This document shows, piece after piece, positions 37,729 to 50,890 of a stretch of DNA of 64,000 bases (position 1 is its first letter; every line of letters begins with the position of its first letter). This stretch comes from Vanilla planifolia (Eukaryota; Streptophyta; Magnoliopsida; Asparagales; Orchidaceae), in the NCBI GenBank assembly GCA_023846275.1, contig CM043865.1, forward strand, positions 30,981,912 through 31,045,911, given 5' to 3'. A program made the position numbers and the translations under genes. Under the pieces are notes generated by a model, which did not search any database, was not told the origin of the DNA, and worked only from the letters and a program-made list of their open reading frames with translations.

Positions 37729-40700
37729 TTGCAAGATGTCAGCAGCTAATTTGATTCCAACGGTGCTCCTGAGAAGCCTTCTACGGGAAAGCTAAGAAAG
37801 GAGATCGAGAGGTCGTACGGAGAGGCGCTTTAAAGAAATTGCCAACGAGCGTTTAGAGATTTCGAAGCTGGAGAGCGATCATGCACTCCGAGTCGAGACG
37901 TGTAGACAGCAATTATCGATGAAACAATGGCCTTCGTCACCTCGCCCACTATGGCGGGAGTGGAACATGAGAGAAACGATCTGACGGTAACGGCGTGACG
38001 AGCGAGAATTTGCCCCGGTAATGGCTGCAGCAAGTGATGCCTTGATAAACTATCGCTGATTAGATTGCGAAGGGGGAACGAACCGAATGAACGGTTGGGA
38101 TCGAGTTTTACCGCGTGGGACCGTCGATTCTGTTCTGGCGGCGGACCACGATTTTGCCTGGATTATTTTATTTTTCAATCTGAAAAAAAAAATAAAAAAT
38201 TACTAATAATTCTCTTTTTTTTTTTTAAATTGCGTGGGACCTTTTCTTTTCCTTTTTTTTTTTTTTGTAAGTCCCAACAACTAAACGTTATCTTCTATAT
38301 CCATTGCACAGTACAATTTCCAAAGGGGTCCCAACAATTTTGCCCATTTATACTTTTTTGACATCTGAAGTGACTTGACTTGGTGTTATGAATGTTACAG
38401 TTCATTCTGTCAAATTTTGATTTGACCCATTTTAAATTTTAAAATTTCAAAATAAAGATAAAAATTGAGATCATAAATGACAAATATTTAGATATTATTA
38501 ATGTTATAATGGGTATCTCATTTTTAGAATACAAGCTAATAAAAAATGATAAAAAAAAAAGAAAGAGAAAATAAAGATTGTTTATACAAAAATAAATCTT
38601 TGTTACATAATATAATATACGTGCCCAAAAGACAAATGTTCAACTTTTAAGTTTTTTTTTTATTTATATTGAGATAAGATAAACTTTAATTAAATAATAT
38701 TGTTGGAAAACAAGACACATTGAAGAAGAGATAACTACAAACAATACAAAAAATAATTATGAATTTATCTATAATGTTTTTATTCAACATAGTTATCTGA
38801 TTTTTATTTTTTTATTATTAAATTATCATAGGTTTATTTGTCAAGTCAATAAGGGGCTCAAACTTGTTTCTTATTTATTTTTCAATATTGCAGGATCATT
38901 ATATTAGGATTAATAGAGATAAAATGAAGTTAGGTATTATTGGTTCATCAATATTTTTTTTATTTTATTATATAAATATTTGGTTCTTAAAATTAATAAA
39001 AGAAAAAGCCAAAACTATACAAATCAAACATAAGTTCATTGTTGATTTAGATTTCGCTTTCAACGTTTCTAATATGATTCATGTGTTACCTAAAACAAGT
39101 TCCACTATTTAAATAGCAATAATTGATGTCTATGACATTGACAAGTAAATTGAGGGATTTTGTTAATATTTTTCCAATAATATAAAAGTAAAGTTTACTT
39201 TAAAGTAACGACAATTATTCATGTTACCCTCCATTTTATATTTATTCTGCAGTAATCATGCTTTATGAACTGAAATAACCCAATTTGCCTATTTTATTAG
39301 CGGTTATGTTGGAGAGAATAATGGTTTGATGTATGGTTTATTTGACCCAAAGTTTAAAGATTTGATTCTGTTTGATAGTTTTTGTATTATGGATATTCTG
39401 TTTTAATTTTAGTTAATTAATTTTTACTTATTTATATTTATTATTTTTTAATATAAAATTTAAAAAATAATTTTAATTCAATTGAAGAAGATTGAAACTA
39501 TCTTAAATCAACAAAATAATTAAAATCAATTGAAACTCATAACAATTTTGCCCAAATGCAAAACGGAATTTATCTACACTATAATAAATTGATAATCATT
39601 AAATATTAGTAATTTAAGTTTTATTTTAAACAGGTAATCCTACTTTTGAAAATAATATTTAATTTGTGTCATATTTCTAATATGTTTGTATTTTTTATTA
39701 ATTATTATGTATATAGTATAGTTATTATGTAGTAAAACTTTTTATTGCATATAGTATAGTTACGTTTTTACATGATACATATGCAGATTTGGTAAACCTG
39801 ACGAAGACATACATGTCTAATATTTTAAATAAAAAATAAAAAGTTAATTAACAGTACGACAAGCTTTTGCATTTATTGAATTTAAATTGATAAATGGTCA
39901 CCTTAACTCAAATTAAGAATGAATCAATTTTTTTTTATTAATAATTCGAATTTAATCGTGATTTAATGGAAATATTTTGATTACCTTTATTAAGCCAGCT
40001 ATAGACGACAATGTTGAGGGGACTCGAAGTCAACCCAAAGTTTGACAGACCAAACATAATATTCGATTTTTCTGATTTCTTAATTAGTAGTTTTCAAAGC
40101 TTAGAAGGCATAATTGTCACTTAAAAAGACGCGTTATTTGATTTGATAATTTTAAAATATTGTAATTGATTAATATATATATTTTTTAAATTTATAATTT
40201 TAAAATATTTAGTTTGTAAATGATGGTCCTGGATGACCAAACGTTATAACCTTAATAAGTTAATAAATATCTTCTAAAAATGGTCTTTTTTTTTTTGAAA
40301 TGTTTACAAATAAAACATGAGATTTTTAACAAATATTATATTTCTTCAAACCAAACACTTTATTATATATGCTTTCATCATTGTTTTTAGCATATTTTAA
40401 ATTGTTCAAAATAAGGATATATACACATATATATAGATTTTTATACGCATTTATTAAAATTAATGCATCAATTTCACTAGTAAAATTTCTCTTATTTTGT
40501 ATTATTATTTATTATGAAACAATATGATCATTGTAAAATTTTTCATAATTGTCATAAAAAATATTTAAAATATGTTTTACTGATTAAAGATATTATTAAT
40601 AAGAATAAAATGAATGCGTCATTCTTGTCATTATTTTGATATTAACTCATCAATTTTCCTAAGTCAAACAATTTCAATTGTTTAAAATTATAAATAACTT

Positions 40701-41129
40701 TTTTGATACTAAGAAATTTGAATATAAAACTATTATCTATAAATGTTTTTAGATAATAAAAATATTATTTTTTATTAAAGATATTATTAATAAGGGATAA
40801 AATGCATGCGTCTTTTTTGTCATTAATTTTGATATTAACTCGTCAGTTTTTCCTAAGTAAAACAATTTTGATTGTTTAAATTATAAATAAATTTTTAAAT
40901 ACTAAAAAATTTGAATATAAAACTATTATCTATAAATGTTTAACTTTTGTTGATTGGTATTATACTTTATTAATAAGAGTTTATTTAAATTTTAAAGTTT
41001 CAAATATAGTTTTGACTTTTGTAATTAATATAATTTATATTATTTGAATTTTTTATTAATCAATGATTTAAAAATCCTATTGTTGATTTTTTTAATATAA
41101 GCAAGTGTCTTTTTTGTAGCGTGGCTGTT
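37729..41129. other. transporter upstream region and AT-rich spacer
   Basis: 37729-38160 is comparatively GC-rich and would hold the 5' UTR and promoter of the minus-strand transporter gene. From 38170 to about 41090 the sequence is very AT-rich. A roughly 80-bp stretch near 40585-40740 recurs in modified form near 40775-40940 (both with ATATTATTAATAAG, TTGATATTAACTC and ACTATTATCTATAAATG). No gene supported. Confidence 0.5.
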
Positions 41130-41565
41130 TTACTGTACCTATATTTTGTTATATTAATTTTGCAATATGCTCCTCCTCTTTCTCTCTCTCTCTCTCTCAC
41201 TCTCTCACTCGCGCGTTGAGTGGAGCCAGGCTTCTGTTTGTTCTCCTTCCATCCTCCCCTGGTTTTCTTTCTTTTCATTGCCACGCCGTCCTCAACAGTT
41301 AGCGCTCGTGTACAACTCAAAACTGCACGGTAACATAGAATAGAGGAAACTCCATCGTGTCTCTTGGGAGCTTATTGGAAGCTAGTCACGCCTTGCCCTC
41401 GACATTCTCTCAGCCGGCGTGGCTACTTTAAGCAAGACATCGTAGTTCAAAGCCTGACCACGGGAGCAGAGCTTTCTTTGCAAGATTTCATACGACTCCT
41501 TGGCTAACCTAGCTTCGATTCCTTCTTCAGTGGACGGCTGCTTGTCTCTTCTGTCAACCGCCGAG
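41130..41565 (+). promoter_or_regulatory. putative transcription start region and 5'-UTR exon
   Basis: An abrupt change from AT-rich spacer to GC- and pyrimidine-rich sequence. An ATATAAG box lies near 41095, a CT-rich patch at 41171-41210 (typical near plant transcription starts), then about 350 bp without a long + strand frame, ending CCGCCGAG before GTACACCCC, a good donor at 41566. The nearest downstream coding gene on this strand is the ELM2/SANT gene at 54950, whose coding exon begins right after an acceptor. I infer that this is its untranslated first exon; RNA evidence is lacking. Confidence 0.45.
41177..41198. repeat. (CT)n tract
   Basis: About ten CT units, continuing as interrupted CT to 41208. 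The position in a putative 5'-UTR exon fits a plant initiator-type Y patch. Confidence 0.85.
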
Positions 41566-42469
41566 GTACACCCCTTTCTCGGTTTTTTGCATGCTAATTT
41601 CCATCGGGAAATGAGATGTTAGTGAATTTCGTTTCTTATAGCTTGTCAGATGTCGTTCTCCGGTGTTTTTTTTTTTTTTTCTCGAACTTATCGCTGGCTA
41701 TGAGGAAGCCATTCGAGTGGTAATATGGACGTTGCATTCAGGAATAAGTTGGTGGTAGTGGTTCATGATAAGGTCGAACGGTGATCTAGACAAACTTTAT
41801 TGTATAGCATTGAGTTGCACATTATGCTCCTTGATTCGATGAACCGTAGATGATTTGTTTTGGAAGTTGCAACAGTACGCTGATCCGTTAGATTCACTCT
41901 TTTGATCGTTTTTTCCTTCGTAATATTGAGAGTGGCAGCACTTCCCATTGATTATATATTACTATAAAATTGCAAGCCTTGTCACGAGTTTGTCTCATCA
42001 CCTTTAGGAACTTAGCTTGAGTTTTTACAATAAATTCGTTGCTTTCCCTAAGGTCTTCAGTGAATGCTCTGGATTCAAGTCCATTGGAGATGTGGCAAAC
42101 ATCAAAGTAGTGCTTTGATTCCAGAGTTCTTAAACTTTCAATCTTGAGACTGAACAGGGAGGAAAGCTATTGAATGGTAATTACTTTAAAGAGGATTAGT
42201 TGAATAAGGAGAATCTGTAGGCATACTTCTACATTTAGTGATTCATCCATTGAAAGGGGAAGGAAATTTCATGGAGTGTATACTTTGAAGATAAAAGATT
42301 GTGTGATGCTTTGAAGATAAAATCATGAGGTCAATTTTGATCAAAGCAAACAATATATTGATTTTGGTCAAGTCATAACAATAATGCCACGTTGAATTGA
42401 GAGAATTTATCACATTGAGAAAGCATGCAAAATGTTCTTCAATGGTCTCAATGCTGTCTTTGTCACACC

Positions 42470-42960
42470 TTTTAGGAAATTTACTATATTTTAGGAATTA
42501 AGAAGTTGAGAATGCTAGCCTACTAGGAACAATTTCAATCAATGCAACAGAAAAATAGATAAAGACAAGTGCAAAATCTGAAAGAACTGCATGAAAAAAT
42601 TCAGAAAAACAAACACAAAAAACATACCATATCTTGTGTGAAAAACCCAAAATTTAGGAAGAAACTACAATTGCCAAAAGAGAATATTTAATACTAGGGA
42701 AACATTTTTGAAAAGGGATTTAAGAGGACAAGTCTATTCTTTCTAAATCTCGAATGAAGTCGCATTCATTTACAAAAAAAATATTACATATGGAACCCTA
42801 TTTATGTCTCATAAGAATTTATGGACCCAAAAGACTTGATTAATGGCCTCCACTATCATGACATAATATTGTTGTCTATTCACTTATATATCAGATCCAA
42901 TTTGGATCTCCAATGCATCACCCCCCCCCCTCCCCTACACTTTTGCAAATAAATATAAAT
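42470..42960 (-). mobile_element. possible old Copia-type LTR fragment, minus strand
   Basis: Read on the minus strand there is a TATA-like ATAAATAGGGTTCC, then about 250 bp later TTGGGTTTTTCACACAAG and a T-rich stretch with TTGCACTTGTC and TTCTGTTGCATTG. This order recalls the R-U5 part of some plant Copia LTRs. Ends and target duplications are not visible. A C-rich run at about 42919-42936 lies beside it. Confidence 0.3.
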
Positions 42961-44744
42961 CAGTTGATTCTCTCAATATGTGAGTTAACTAAAACATATT
43001 CTTAGTAAAGTGAAGGTTAAGACATGTCTAATTGTCATAGAAGTTAATTATTGTCCATAATAATTATTTCTATGTGCAAGAAAAATGATGTATACTTACA
43101 TATTCTTGAACTGGTTCTGGAGTTCAAATAAGCACAGCTACTATGGGTTTGTACATTCATTTTGTTCATTTGTGAGTTTCTCTATGTTTGTGCAATTTTA
43201 TAACATATCATTACTGTTATGTTGCCTCCATTATTAGAAATGGAATAACTCCTGGCCATATGCTTAAACTGTGTGCATTAACTGTTCTCAATAATCTGTC
43301 ACAGGAAAACTCTTGCAATAGGTTGACCATCTTTGTTTATTTTTTTGAAACAAACATAGTGATGTAGAGTTTAATAAATCCGTTGACCATTTTCTATTTT
43401 TTCAGATATTAATTAAATGATTTATGGGCTGAGAGTGTTTGGTATTTAAAATACTTCTCGTAGTATGTTCTTAACATTTGCTCTCAAGAAGTAGCTTAGC
43501 ATTTTTCCTATTTATTGACTGATATTTTCTGAAGTATTACTATCCAATATTTTTTTCCTGCTTAGAATTATTAAGAGTGTCCATTTTCAACATCCTTCAT
43601 GTGTGTGAAAAACCACATCTATCATAATTGAATTCCTCTCTTCTTTAAATGTTAGACATTTTTGAAATATTTGCATGAATTTTTAAATTTGTTTTGATTT
43701 TGATCTTCTTCTTTTATCTTTTTGAAATGGAATGTAAGTAATTAGAGTTCTTCAAGCTTATGATGAGTAACATTTAGTTTTTATTTTTGTTACAAAGAAG
43801 CAATTGATTAATAAAATTTTATTATTAGTTAAAGATTTTGCATTGAAGGCAGAAATGATAGGATTTAAGTCTTTTGAGATTCTTTCAAAATTTAAAATAT
43901 GGGTTTTGACAACCAAGAATAAACTGACGGTGGCAAAAAATGCATTGGAGACTCTGACAATGAAAGATGAATTGTCAACAACAACAATGAAAGAAGAATT
44001 GAAGATGGTGAGTACAAAGGAGAAACTAACAATAAAGACAATGAAGAAGATGAACCTTTGGAAGTGATAAAGCTTGAACTAGTGATAGTTTCTTCAATGT
44101 CAATGAAGTTGGAGGCATCAAGCTGCTTGGAGTTGGAGGGCCACTTGTTGGTAGAAGGAGGATAGGTGGCATAAGTTGGAAGTTTGAGGAAGGTGACGGC
44201 GGTCACAAAGAGGTCAAAATGATACATTTATTTTCCAAACTTAGAGGCAACCATCATGAGCAAGATAAGTAGGAAAAAAGGGAATTGTCTCTTTACAGAA
44301 ATAGACTTTCCTCTCTCTTTTTCTTGCTTCTATCATGCTCTTGGGATGGCATTTGTTAAGTGGAATGCAGATCTTGGGGATAATTGATCGAATTTCTTCC
44401 TTAAATCAAGATCTTTTGATTTTGCAAAGGTCTATGGATGTTTTGATAGACTCCAACGGGATTCCATTGACTTGGAAAACTTCACATTGAGTATGGGATA
44501 TGTTCCTCTTGTGTAGGCTAGCAGGATAGAGGTGGAAGGCTTGATGGAAGGACATTGGAAAATAGCATTATTATTCAATGATGAAAGAGAGCAACAAGTC
44601 ATTTTCTTGCTACAAGGGTCAACTTTGGAGGATGATTACCTATCAATGCAGATGGTCACCTAAAGAGAGCAATGGATGGAGATAGTTAGCAGAGAGAGGA
44701 TGGTCACCTCCTTGTTACTTTGTAGGTTTGAAAGAGTTTTTAAA

Positions 44745-44948
44745 GGAGGTACAAGATGTTGTGATCATATTGGAGTGGTTTGTGAAAATGGTGAACAAGA
44801 CTTAAAACTGACAAAGACTGGGCACAACACTTCCATTAAGGAGGTACAAGATATTGTGATGAAGTGATGTGTGATGATGTTGGAATGGTTTGTGAAGGTG
44901 GTGAACAAGAATTAAAACCAACAAAGACTGGGCATAACACTTCTATGA
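44745..44948. repeat. diverged ~95-110-bp tandem duplication
   Basis: Unit 1 starts GGAGGTACAAGATGTTGTGA at 44745; unit 2 starts GGAGGTACAAGATATTGTGA at 44840. Both continue through GGTTTGTGAA, TGGTGAACAAGA and CAAAGACTGGGCA(C/T)AACACTTC. Unit 2 carries a short extra segment. Confidence 0.85.
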
Positions 44949-47488
44949 ATTATCAATTGCTCATGCTAAGCTGATGGTGAAGGTTGTTGAACTGGAGTGG
45001 TAGATGGATGTAATGACTATTTAAAGAAGTGAGAAGTAGTACTTGAGAATCAGTTGGTGGTGACTAGGGAATTTTTCTCAATATTGAAGGTGAGGAAGGC
45101 TTCTTGTTTTGTTTGTAGGTGGAGTAGGCTAATAAGGGATTCTTATGCACCAAACTTTTACTTATTGAGGATTTCTTATGAAAGATATATGTTGTAGGTG
45201 ATAATTGTCTATTTGACATTGTCTTTATAATAAGCGTATCCATGGATCATGTTATGTTCTACCTAAAAAGCATTGACTTTACTAAAATGATTGATTTCTC
45301 CATGGCATATAGGGAACTCCTTTTTTTTTGGCACAAGAGAAACTCCTATATTGCTGATGAAGCTTGGATTTTATTGAGTGGTCGTGGCCTCTCAAAGTAA
45401 GTTGGTTCTTAGTCATGTGTAAAGTTTCTTTCTCCTACTAGAGAAGTACAACTTGGTCATATGTAAACTCATATAATTTTTTTTAATGAATCAAGCTTCC
45501 TTATGTTAATATTTTCTCAAATTTGCTTAAGATTATGAATTTCTCTAATATGCCCTTTGTTAGTACAATTCTTGTAAGGCATTGTCTTGTGAAATTTATT
45601 ATTTCTTTTTTTTGTAAAAACTACCTTTTGTTGATGTTATCCTTATAAGATCTTTTGTTTCTACTTCTCAATCTTAATATATCACTTTGTTTTTCTTTTT
45701 TATTTTGTAGTGTTTGAGTTCTTGTATAGTTCCTTTTCAATGAATGACATCTCTTTGTCTGTCTTTTGTTGAAATTGTCCATTTTTTGGACTTCCTGGTC
45801 CTTTATCGACGTTATCTTTGTGAAACCAATGGGGTTTCTCTTTCATCCCTTTATAGAATGCTATCAGTGGATTCTTTAATGAGATTTTGAATATGGCTTG
45901 CCTTTATGTGGTACGATTGACATCTGATTTGTTTTGCACGACTTGGTTAAACAAGCAAGGTTGAATAAGTTTGGATATGGCCAAACCAAACTAGCAAGGA
46001 ATGAGCCCTTGTTGGCTTAGTGAGAACCAACATTGGCTAACTTGATGAGGGCTGCCAAATTGTTGCAATTTGAAACCCCATTGGATAGTTTGTTTGGGAA
46101 ACTATCCTATCAACCGTCACAATCATCAATAATGTTAAACTTGAATTGGGGCATCTTTAATGCTTTTTGGCCACTTGTTGCACACCCGTTTGTTAAAGAC
46201 TCAAAATATTTATCACTACACTCCCATTATATAAGATTGAAACCCCTTTTTTGCCTACTTTTGAATGCTTGAGCATTTGATCTTCTTTATTTAAAAACCG
46301 TTATCCATTTATGGCTAAAGATGAGGAAGAGAATTGACAATATCATTGCTTTATGGCAATCCTTGATGTACCTCCTTACACAACTAAGGAGGATATCTTG
46401 CAGTTATCATGGAGATTCTAGTCATCGATAGAGGTTAGGATGCCAAAATCTATTGACTTTGTTCACATAAAGTTCTACAAGCATATTTGGCATCTAGTTG
46501 GGGCATATGGAGATAACTTTTGTTTGTCTTTATTGATGACATCTAGGATATTTTCAAGAGCTACAACCTTGTTCTAGTACATTTTGCCCCAAATAACTTT
46601 CGAATAGTTGAGTTCTATGGTTACTTGGAGGTTGTAATTTGAAATAGGTGATGGAGCTATTCTAGGTATACTTCCAGTGGATGATGAACATGAAATACAT
46701 GCAAAATGTCATCTTTAAGCAAGTGGGGCCATTGATTTCCTAAACTAGCTATCATCCCACTTTCAATAACAATGACTCTATATGATAAATGCTTTTATAA
46801 TCGTAATAAAGAGCATCTTATAAAAGTCTTGCCTTCTTGGTGTGTCTAATTAATTCCAAGTAGGGACATAATGAATGAGCACCAAGCTTGACAACTGAAG
46901 GGAATTATGATGCATTCCTTCTTTTGGAAGATGAGCTTATCAAAGAAACCTTGTTGAGATTTATTTGTAGACATTAATGAAGGTTTGAGAGTTATTGTTG
47001 AGGAGCGCTCAAAGGATGATGACCAAGAAAACTGGGAGCACTTCATCCTTTGAGAAGAAGTTTACAAGAGTGACCAAGATTGACCCTCTATTGTATGTTT
47101 TCTTTCTTCTTATCATTTTACTTTTTTTTTCTACAAGTTATTCTTGACCATAGAATGAACTTAATCAATTTAAAGTGTACTGTATAAGTATTTAATCAAT
47201 AGGTTGCTCTCTAAATATGATCATTTCGATTAGTTGACGGTTTTGTTTAGGAAGTTCATGGGTGCGACAAGTGAAATACATTAAGAGCCCTTGCCCTCTA
47301 CTTTGACAAAAGGAAGGAATACCTCTACTCAAGTCAAGGTTAAAACTCCAAATTTATTTCGTTATCTAGTTAACCGCAATGAGGAAAGTTCTTCTCTCAC
47401 TCGTCGTCGTTCGATTTGATTGTTTTGATTGATACCTTAGGAACTCATTCAAGAAGCTCATCATGGGGTGCTTGGCAATTGAATCTAA

Positions 47489-47572
47489 GAGGGCATTTAT
47501 TCTTGAGATGGGTGAATTGTTCTTTAGGAAGAGGGCATTTATCCTTGAGGCAGGTTAATTACTTTTTAGGAA
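47489..47572. repeat. 42-bp tandem duplication
   Basis: GAGGGCATTTATTCTTGAG at 47489 recurs as GAGGGCATTTATCCTTGAG at 47531. Both units end with TTTAGGAA; the copies differ at about six sites. Confidence 0.88.
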
Positions 47573-47798
47573 GATTATCTTTAGTTGGTGAAAGTTCACA
47601 TATATATGCCTTTCCTATTGCATTTCTTTACAAGGTTAATATTCATCAGCCACTCTAAGTATTGGATTTTTTAGAAGAAATTGACTTATAAGAATTTATC
47701 AACCTTCTTCTTTATCCTTATTTGTTTTTATGGCTAGAAAGTTCATTTTCTGTATTTGATGGGTTACATCTCGAGGAAAAAGTCTGATGTTAGGCTTA

Positions 47799-48136
47799 TT
47801 CATTTATCTTATGCGTATTGACCATGTAAGCATGAGGCAATATTGACATGGGTTGATCACCTCAGACTACTTATTATTGGGTCATTTTTTTCATTACATA
47901 TATTTTGAATTACACTGCTCTCTAGGCATCTACCTTTATCTCTTATTATAGGATATTTTTTTTCATTTATCTTGTACATATTGACCATGTAAACATGAGG
48001 CAATATTGACATGGGTTGATCACCTCGGACTACGTTGCTTGAATAAATTTACTACTTATTATAGGATAATTTTTTTCACTACATAAATTTTGAATTACAC
48101 TGCTCTCTAAGCATCTATCTCTATCTCTTATGCAGA
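47799..48136. repeat. ~165-bp tandem duplication
   Basis: The block TTCATTTATCTT...ATTGACCATGTAA, then CATGAGGCAATATTGACATG and GGTTGATCACCTC, occurs from 47799 and again from 47962. Both copies continue through TTTTGAATTACACTGCTCTC and AGCATCTA/GGCATCTA. The second copy has about 20 extra bases after the CGGACTACG segment. Similarity is roughly 90 percent by eye. Confidence 0.88.
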
Positions 48137-48393
48137 TCAACTTTTGATACACATGGTATTCCAATAGCAAGTCCTCAAGCATGTTGGGCATGATCATATT
48201 TATTTAACACCTTTAGGACACCTTTAGGTTTCTTTGAGAGGTCACTTTTCTATTGCTCTTTTTGAACTTGAGACAAACATGAAAGGGAGATAAGACTGCA
48301 TAGAAGCAATACAGTGAGGCTATCCAAGAGTGCCATTGTGCTCGAATTCTTCTTAGATAATGGTGAAGTCTATTAAATGCATCTCTTGTTGTT

Positions 48394-50150
48394 TGTTAGT
48401 CCCATGAGCTCTAGATGATTCAAGTGTGTTTTGATGATAATAATCTAATTGAATACTGCTGATCATCTAAGTAAATATATGAGATCATTTAGATAGGTGA
48501 TCATAAAGAAGATCTATGAAGTTCAGATCGCTTAAAGATGATGATGCATCTATCAAACAAAGTTTTGGAAGCAAAATGATAAAGCTTCAGAATTAAGATA
48601 AAGGTTAATTAGGGTATGATGTGTTAGAATTATGTGCAAATTGATCTAGCATGTTATCTCAAGTGCATGCATGCCTTCATAGTTTTCAAAATTTTAAAAA
48701 GTAATTCTATCATATCTTTGAAAATTTGTACAAGTGTTTATGGCTAGCTCACATATGAAGATCTAATTTAGGCAAGCTTCACAAAATTTTAAATTTTAAA
48801 TTGAAAAAGGGTTCCTGTTGGACGAACTAATTGAACTGTTTGATGAACCATTTTGTTAGAGTTCAATGAACAATAAACTCTAGGTGAGAAATGTTTTAAT
48901 GGTTGAAAATTTTGGTTGGTCTATTGAGACATCTATCAGACTATTTAATGATTGGTTTGATGCAAATTGGATCGTCGGAGGCTTTTGTTCGATAGAATGG
49001 ATAAGTTGGCCATAAAATTTATTTTTGTCTGATGGCCATTAGACCATTTGGTAATTAATTCGATGGCATGTCTAATGATAGGTTTGATTGCTTCATGAAA
49101 ATAAATAAAATCAAGACTGAACAAAGGTCTTTGTTAGAAGATTATCAGATTGTCCGATAAGTGTTAGAAAAAATGGAGTTACTTTTGAAGTTCATCAGGC
49201 CATCTGTTGGGTAATTTGGTAAGCCTAACAAGATAAATTTGTGCATATCAGAGTGTCTGATTCAACGATTGTACCGTTTACTGGTCTCAAGGACTACTTT
49301 GACTGAATGTTTTCTGAGAGATATTTTGGTTCTACTTGTTAAGCATTTCATTGAGTGCTAAGAGAAACTAGGAATAGCTACAGGAGCCAAGTATGTTGAG
49401 AGTCTTTAGGAGTGCTTAAACGGATTCTCAAATCCATAACCATACCTTTACCTTATTGTACACTTACACAACTTTTACACTTGCATTGAATTGCTAAATT
49501 TTTGCGAAGTATATTGCTATTTGCTTAGGCTCATTACAACAGCTTTGAAGAAGATTTCATGACCAAATTTTTTTCATTTAATTAGCTTCATTCTAATAAG
49601 CTTTATTTACAACATTATCATGAGCCAATTATAGTCAATATAAGATTTATTATATTTTCAAATTTGCTATGAGAGTTTGTGTGAGATTTTGTTTTAATTT
49701 TGCATAAGTTGTAAGAGGTCATTCTAGGCTTAGTGTGATGAGATGTAAGATAGTAAAAATCTAGGTCAGTGTGGAGAGAAAGTGCTCACTCTAGGGCCTT
49801 GTGTGGAGATGAGTTGGTGGTTAAATTTTAGTCTTAGGAAAAAAGCATTTGTAAGAATAGTTTCTTTACTAGTTATTTCAAAGGAAAAAAGAAAGAGAGT
49901 AGGTCAAAATTATTGGCTTTGAGGGTGGACGTTACCTCATTGGGTAGGAGGCAAACTACTTCAAAAGTTCTAGTGTTTTTTTATTTTCTTATTGTTTCTT
50001 ACTACACTATTTTTCTGCATTTCTCTCTTGCTATGCTTTACATAATTTATTTTGTTACTTTTTTGAATTGAGATTGTGCTCAAATATCTGTTTGCAAAAA
50101 GTTTTCACCCAATTCATCCTCTTTCTTGGGTATGTTGTGAGCCAAAACTA
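48394..50150 (+). mobile_element. old solo LTR, Copia type (Sirevirus-like)
   Basis: Starts TGTTAGTCCCATGAGC with GTGTTTTGATGATAATAA about 40 bp in, a common left-end signature of plant Sirevirus LTRs. The middle has many short inverted 'TCTGATGGCC/CATTAGACCATT'-like strings. The right part has GGGTGGACGTTACC (about 49923) and CACCCAATTCATCCTCTTTC (about 50106), the counterpart of the AATTCACCCCC tract in the other two LTRs. No coding part follows and no target duplication is evident, so the right end is approximate. CpG loss is heavy, so it is old. It lies in the putative 5'-UTR intron of the ELM2/SANT gene. Confidence 0.6.
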
Positions 50151-50870
50151 CTTTAGCCCAAGAGATCACCAACTAGGTAGGGGAGAGTCATATCCCAATT
50201 TGCTTGAAAGGAAAAATAAAAAGGCACTTTATAGAACATCTTTTGTTGTTTTCAATCCCAATGGGTTCTGACCAAACATGGAATGTGGTCATTATTGTTG
50301 TGATGACCAATACATGATTGGGGGACGTTGTTCATGGATGCACATCAGAGCATGGAGCTCCTAGCTATTTTTATTTTCGTGGTAGGCAAGCATTCATTGT
50401 GGGAATTCCACAATATGAATGTCAAAACCCTCTCAATGAGCTCAACACGTGTCACAAGATGCAAAATCTAGAAGGAAGAAGCAAAGTAGTGAGCTGGCAC
50501 TCATGATAGGTGTTGGAAAATACATTGTTGAAGGGTTGAATGTGTCATTCTAGAGAAAGTTAATGGAATGTATCAATTAGCACTTCTACACCAACACTAG
50601 GCAAAACTCCTCTTTGGGGACAAAGTATTCATGACAAAGAGAACTACTCATGCTGTACTCCTTATTCTCTATGAGTAGATTCATTGGATTTAAGCATTCT
50701 CTAAGAGGCCATGCTTAAGTTTTGGAGATAATATCTTAATAAAAACACTAGGACATGTTGATATTAAGATGTGGTCTTCGACTTATGTACAAGAGCATGT
50801 ATTGTTGTTGTGCATCTAAGGTGATTTAGGTTTGTGGGATGAGAATGAAATGATAGTTAAGTGTTGCATT

Positions 50871-50890
50871 GAGAGAGAGAGAGAGAGAGA
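50871..50890. repeat. (GA)10 microsatellite
   Basis: Twenty bases of uninterrupted GA repeat. Confidence 0.95.

Noticed and set aside
43804-44067. Lys-rich 87-codon frame
   Set aside because: Low-complexity repeats of ACAATGAA-type sequence; no domain.
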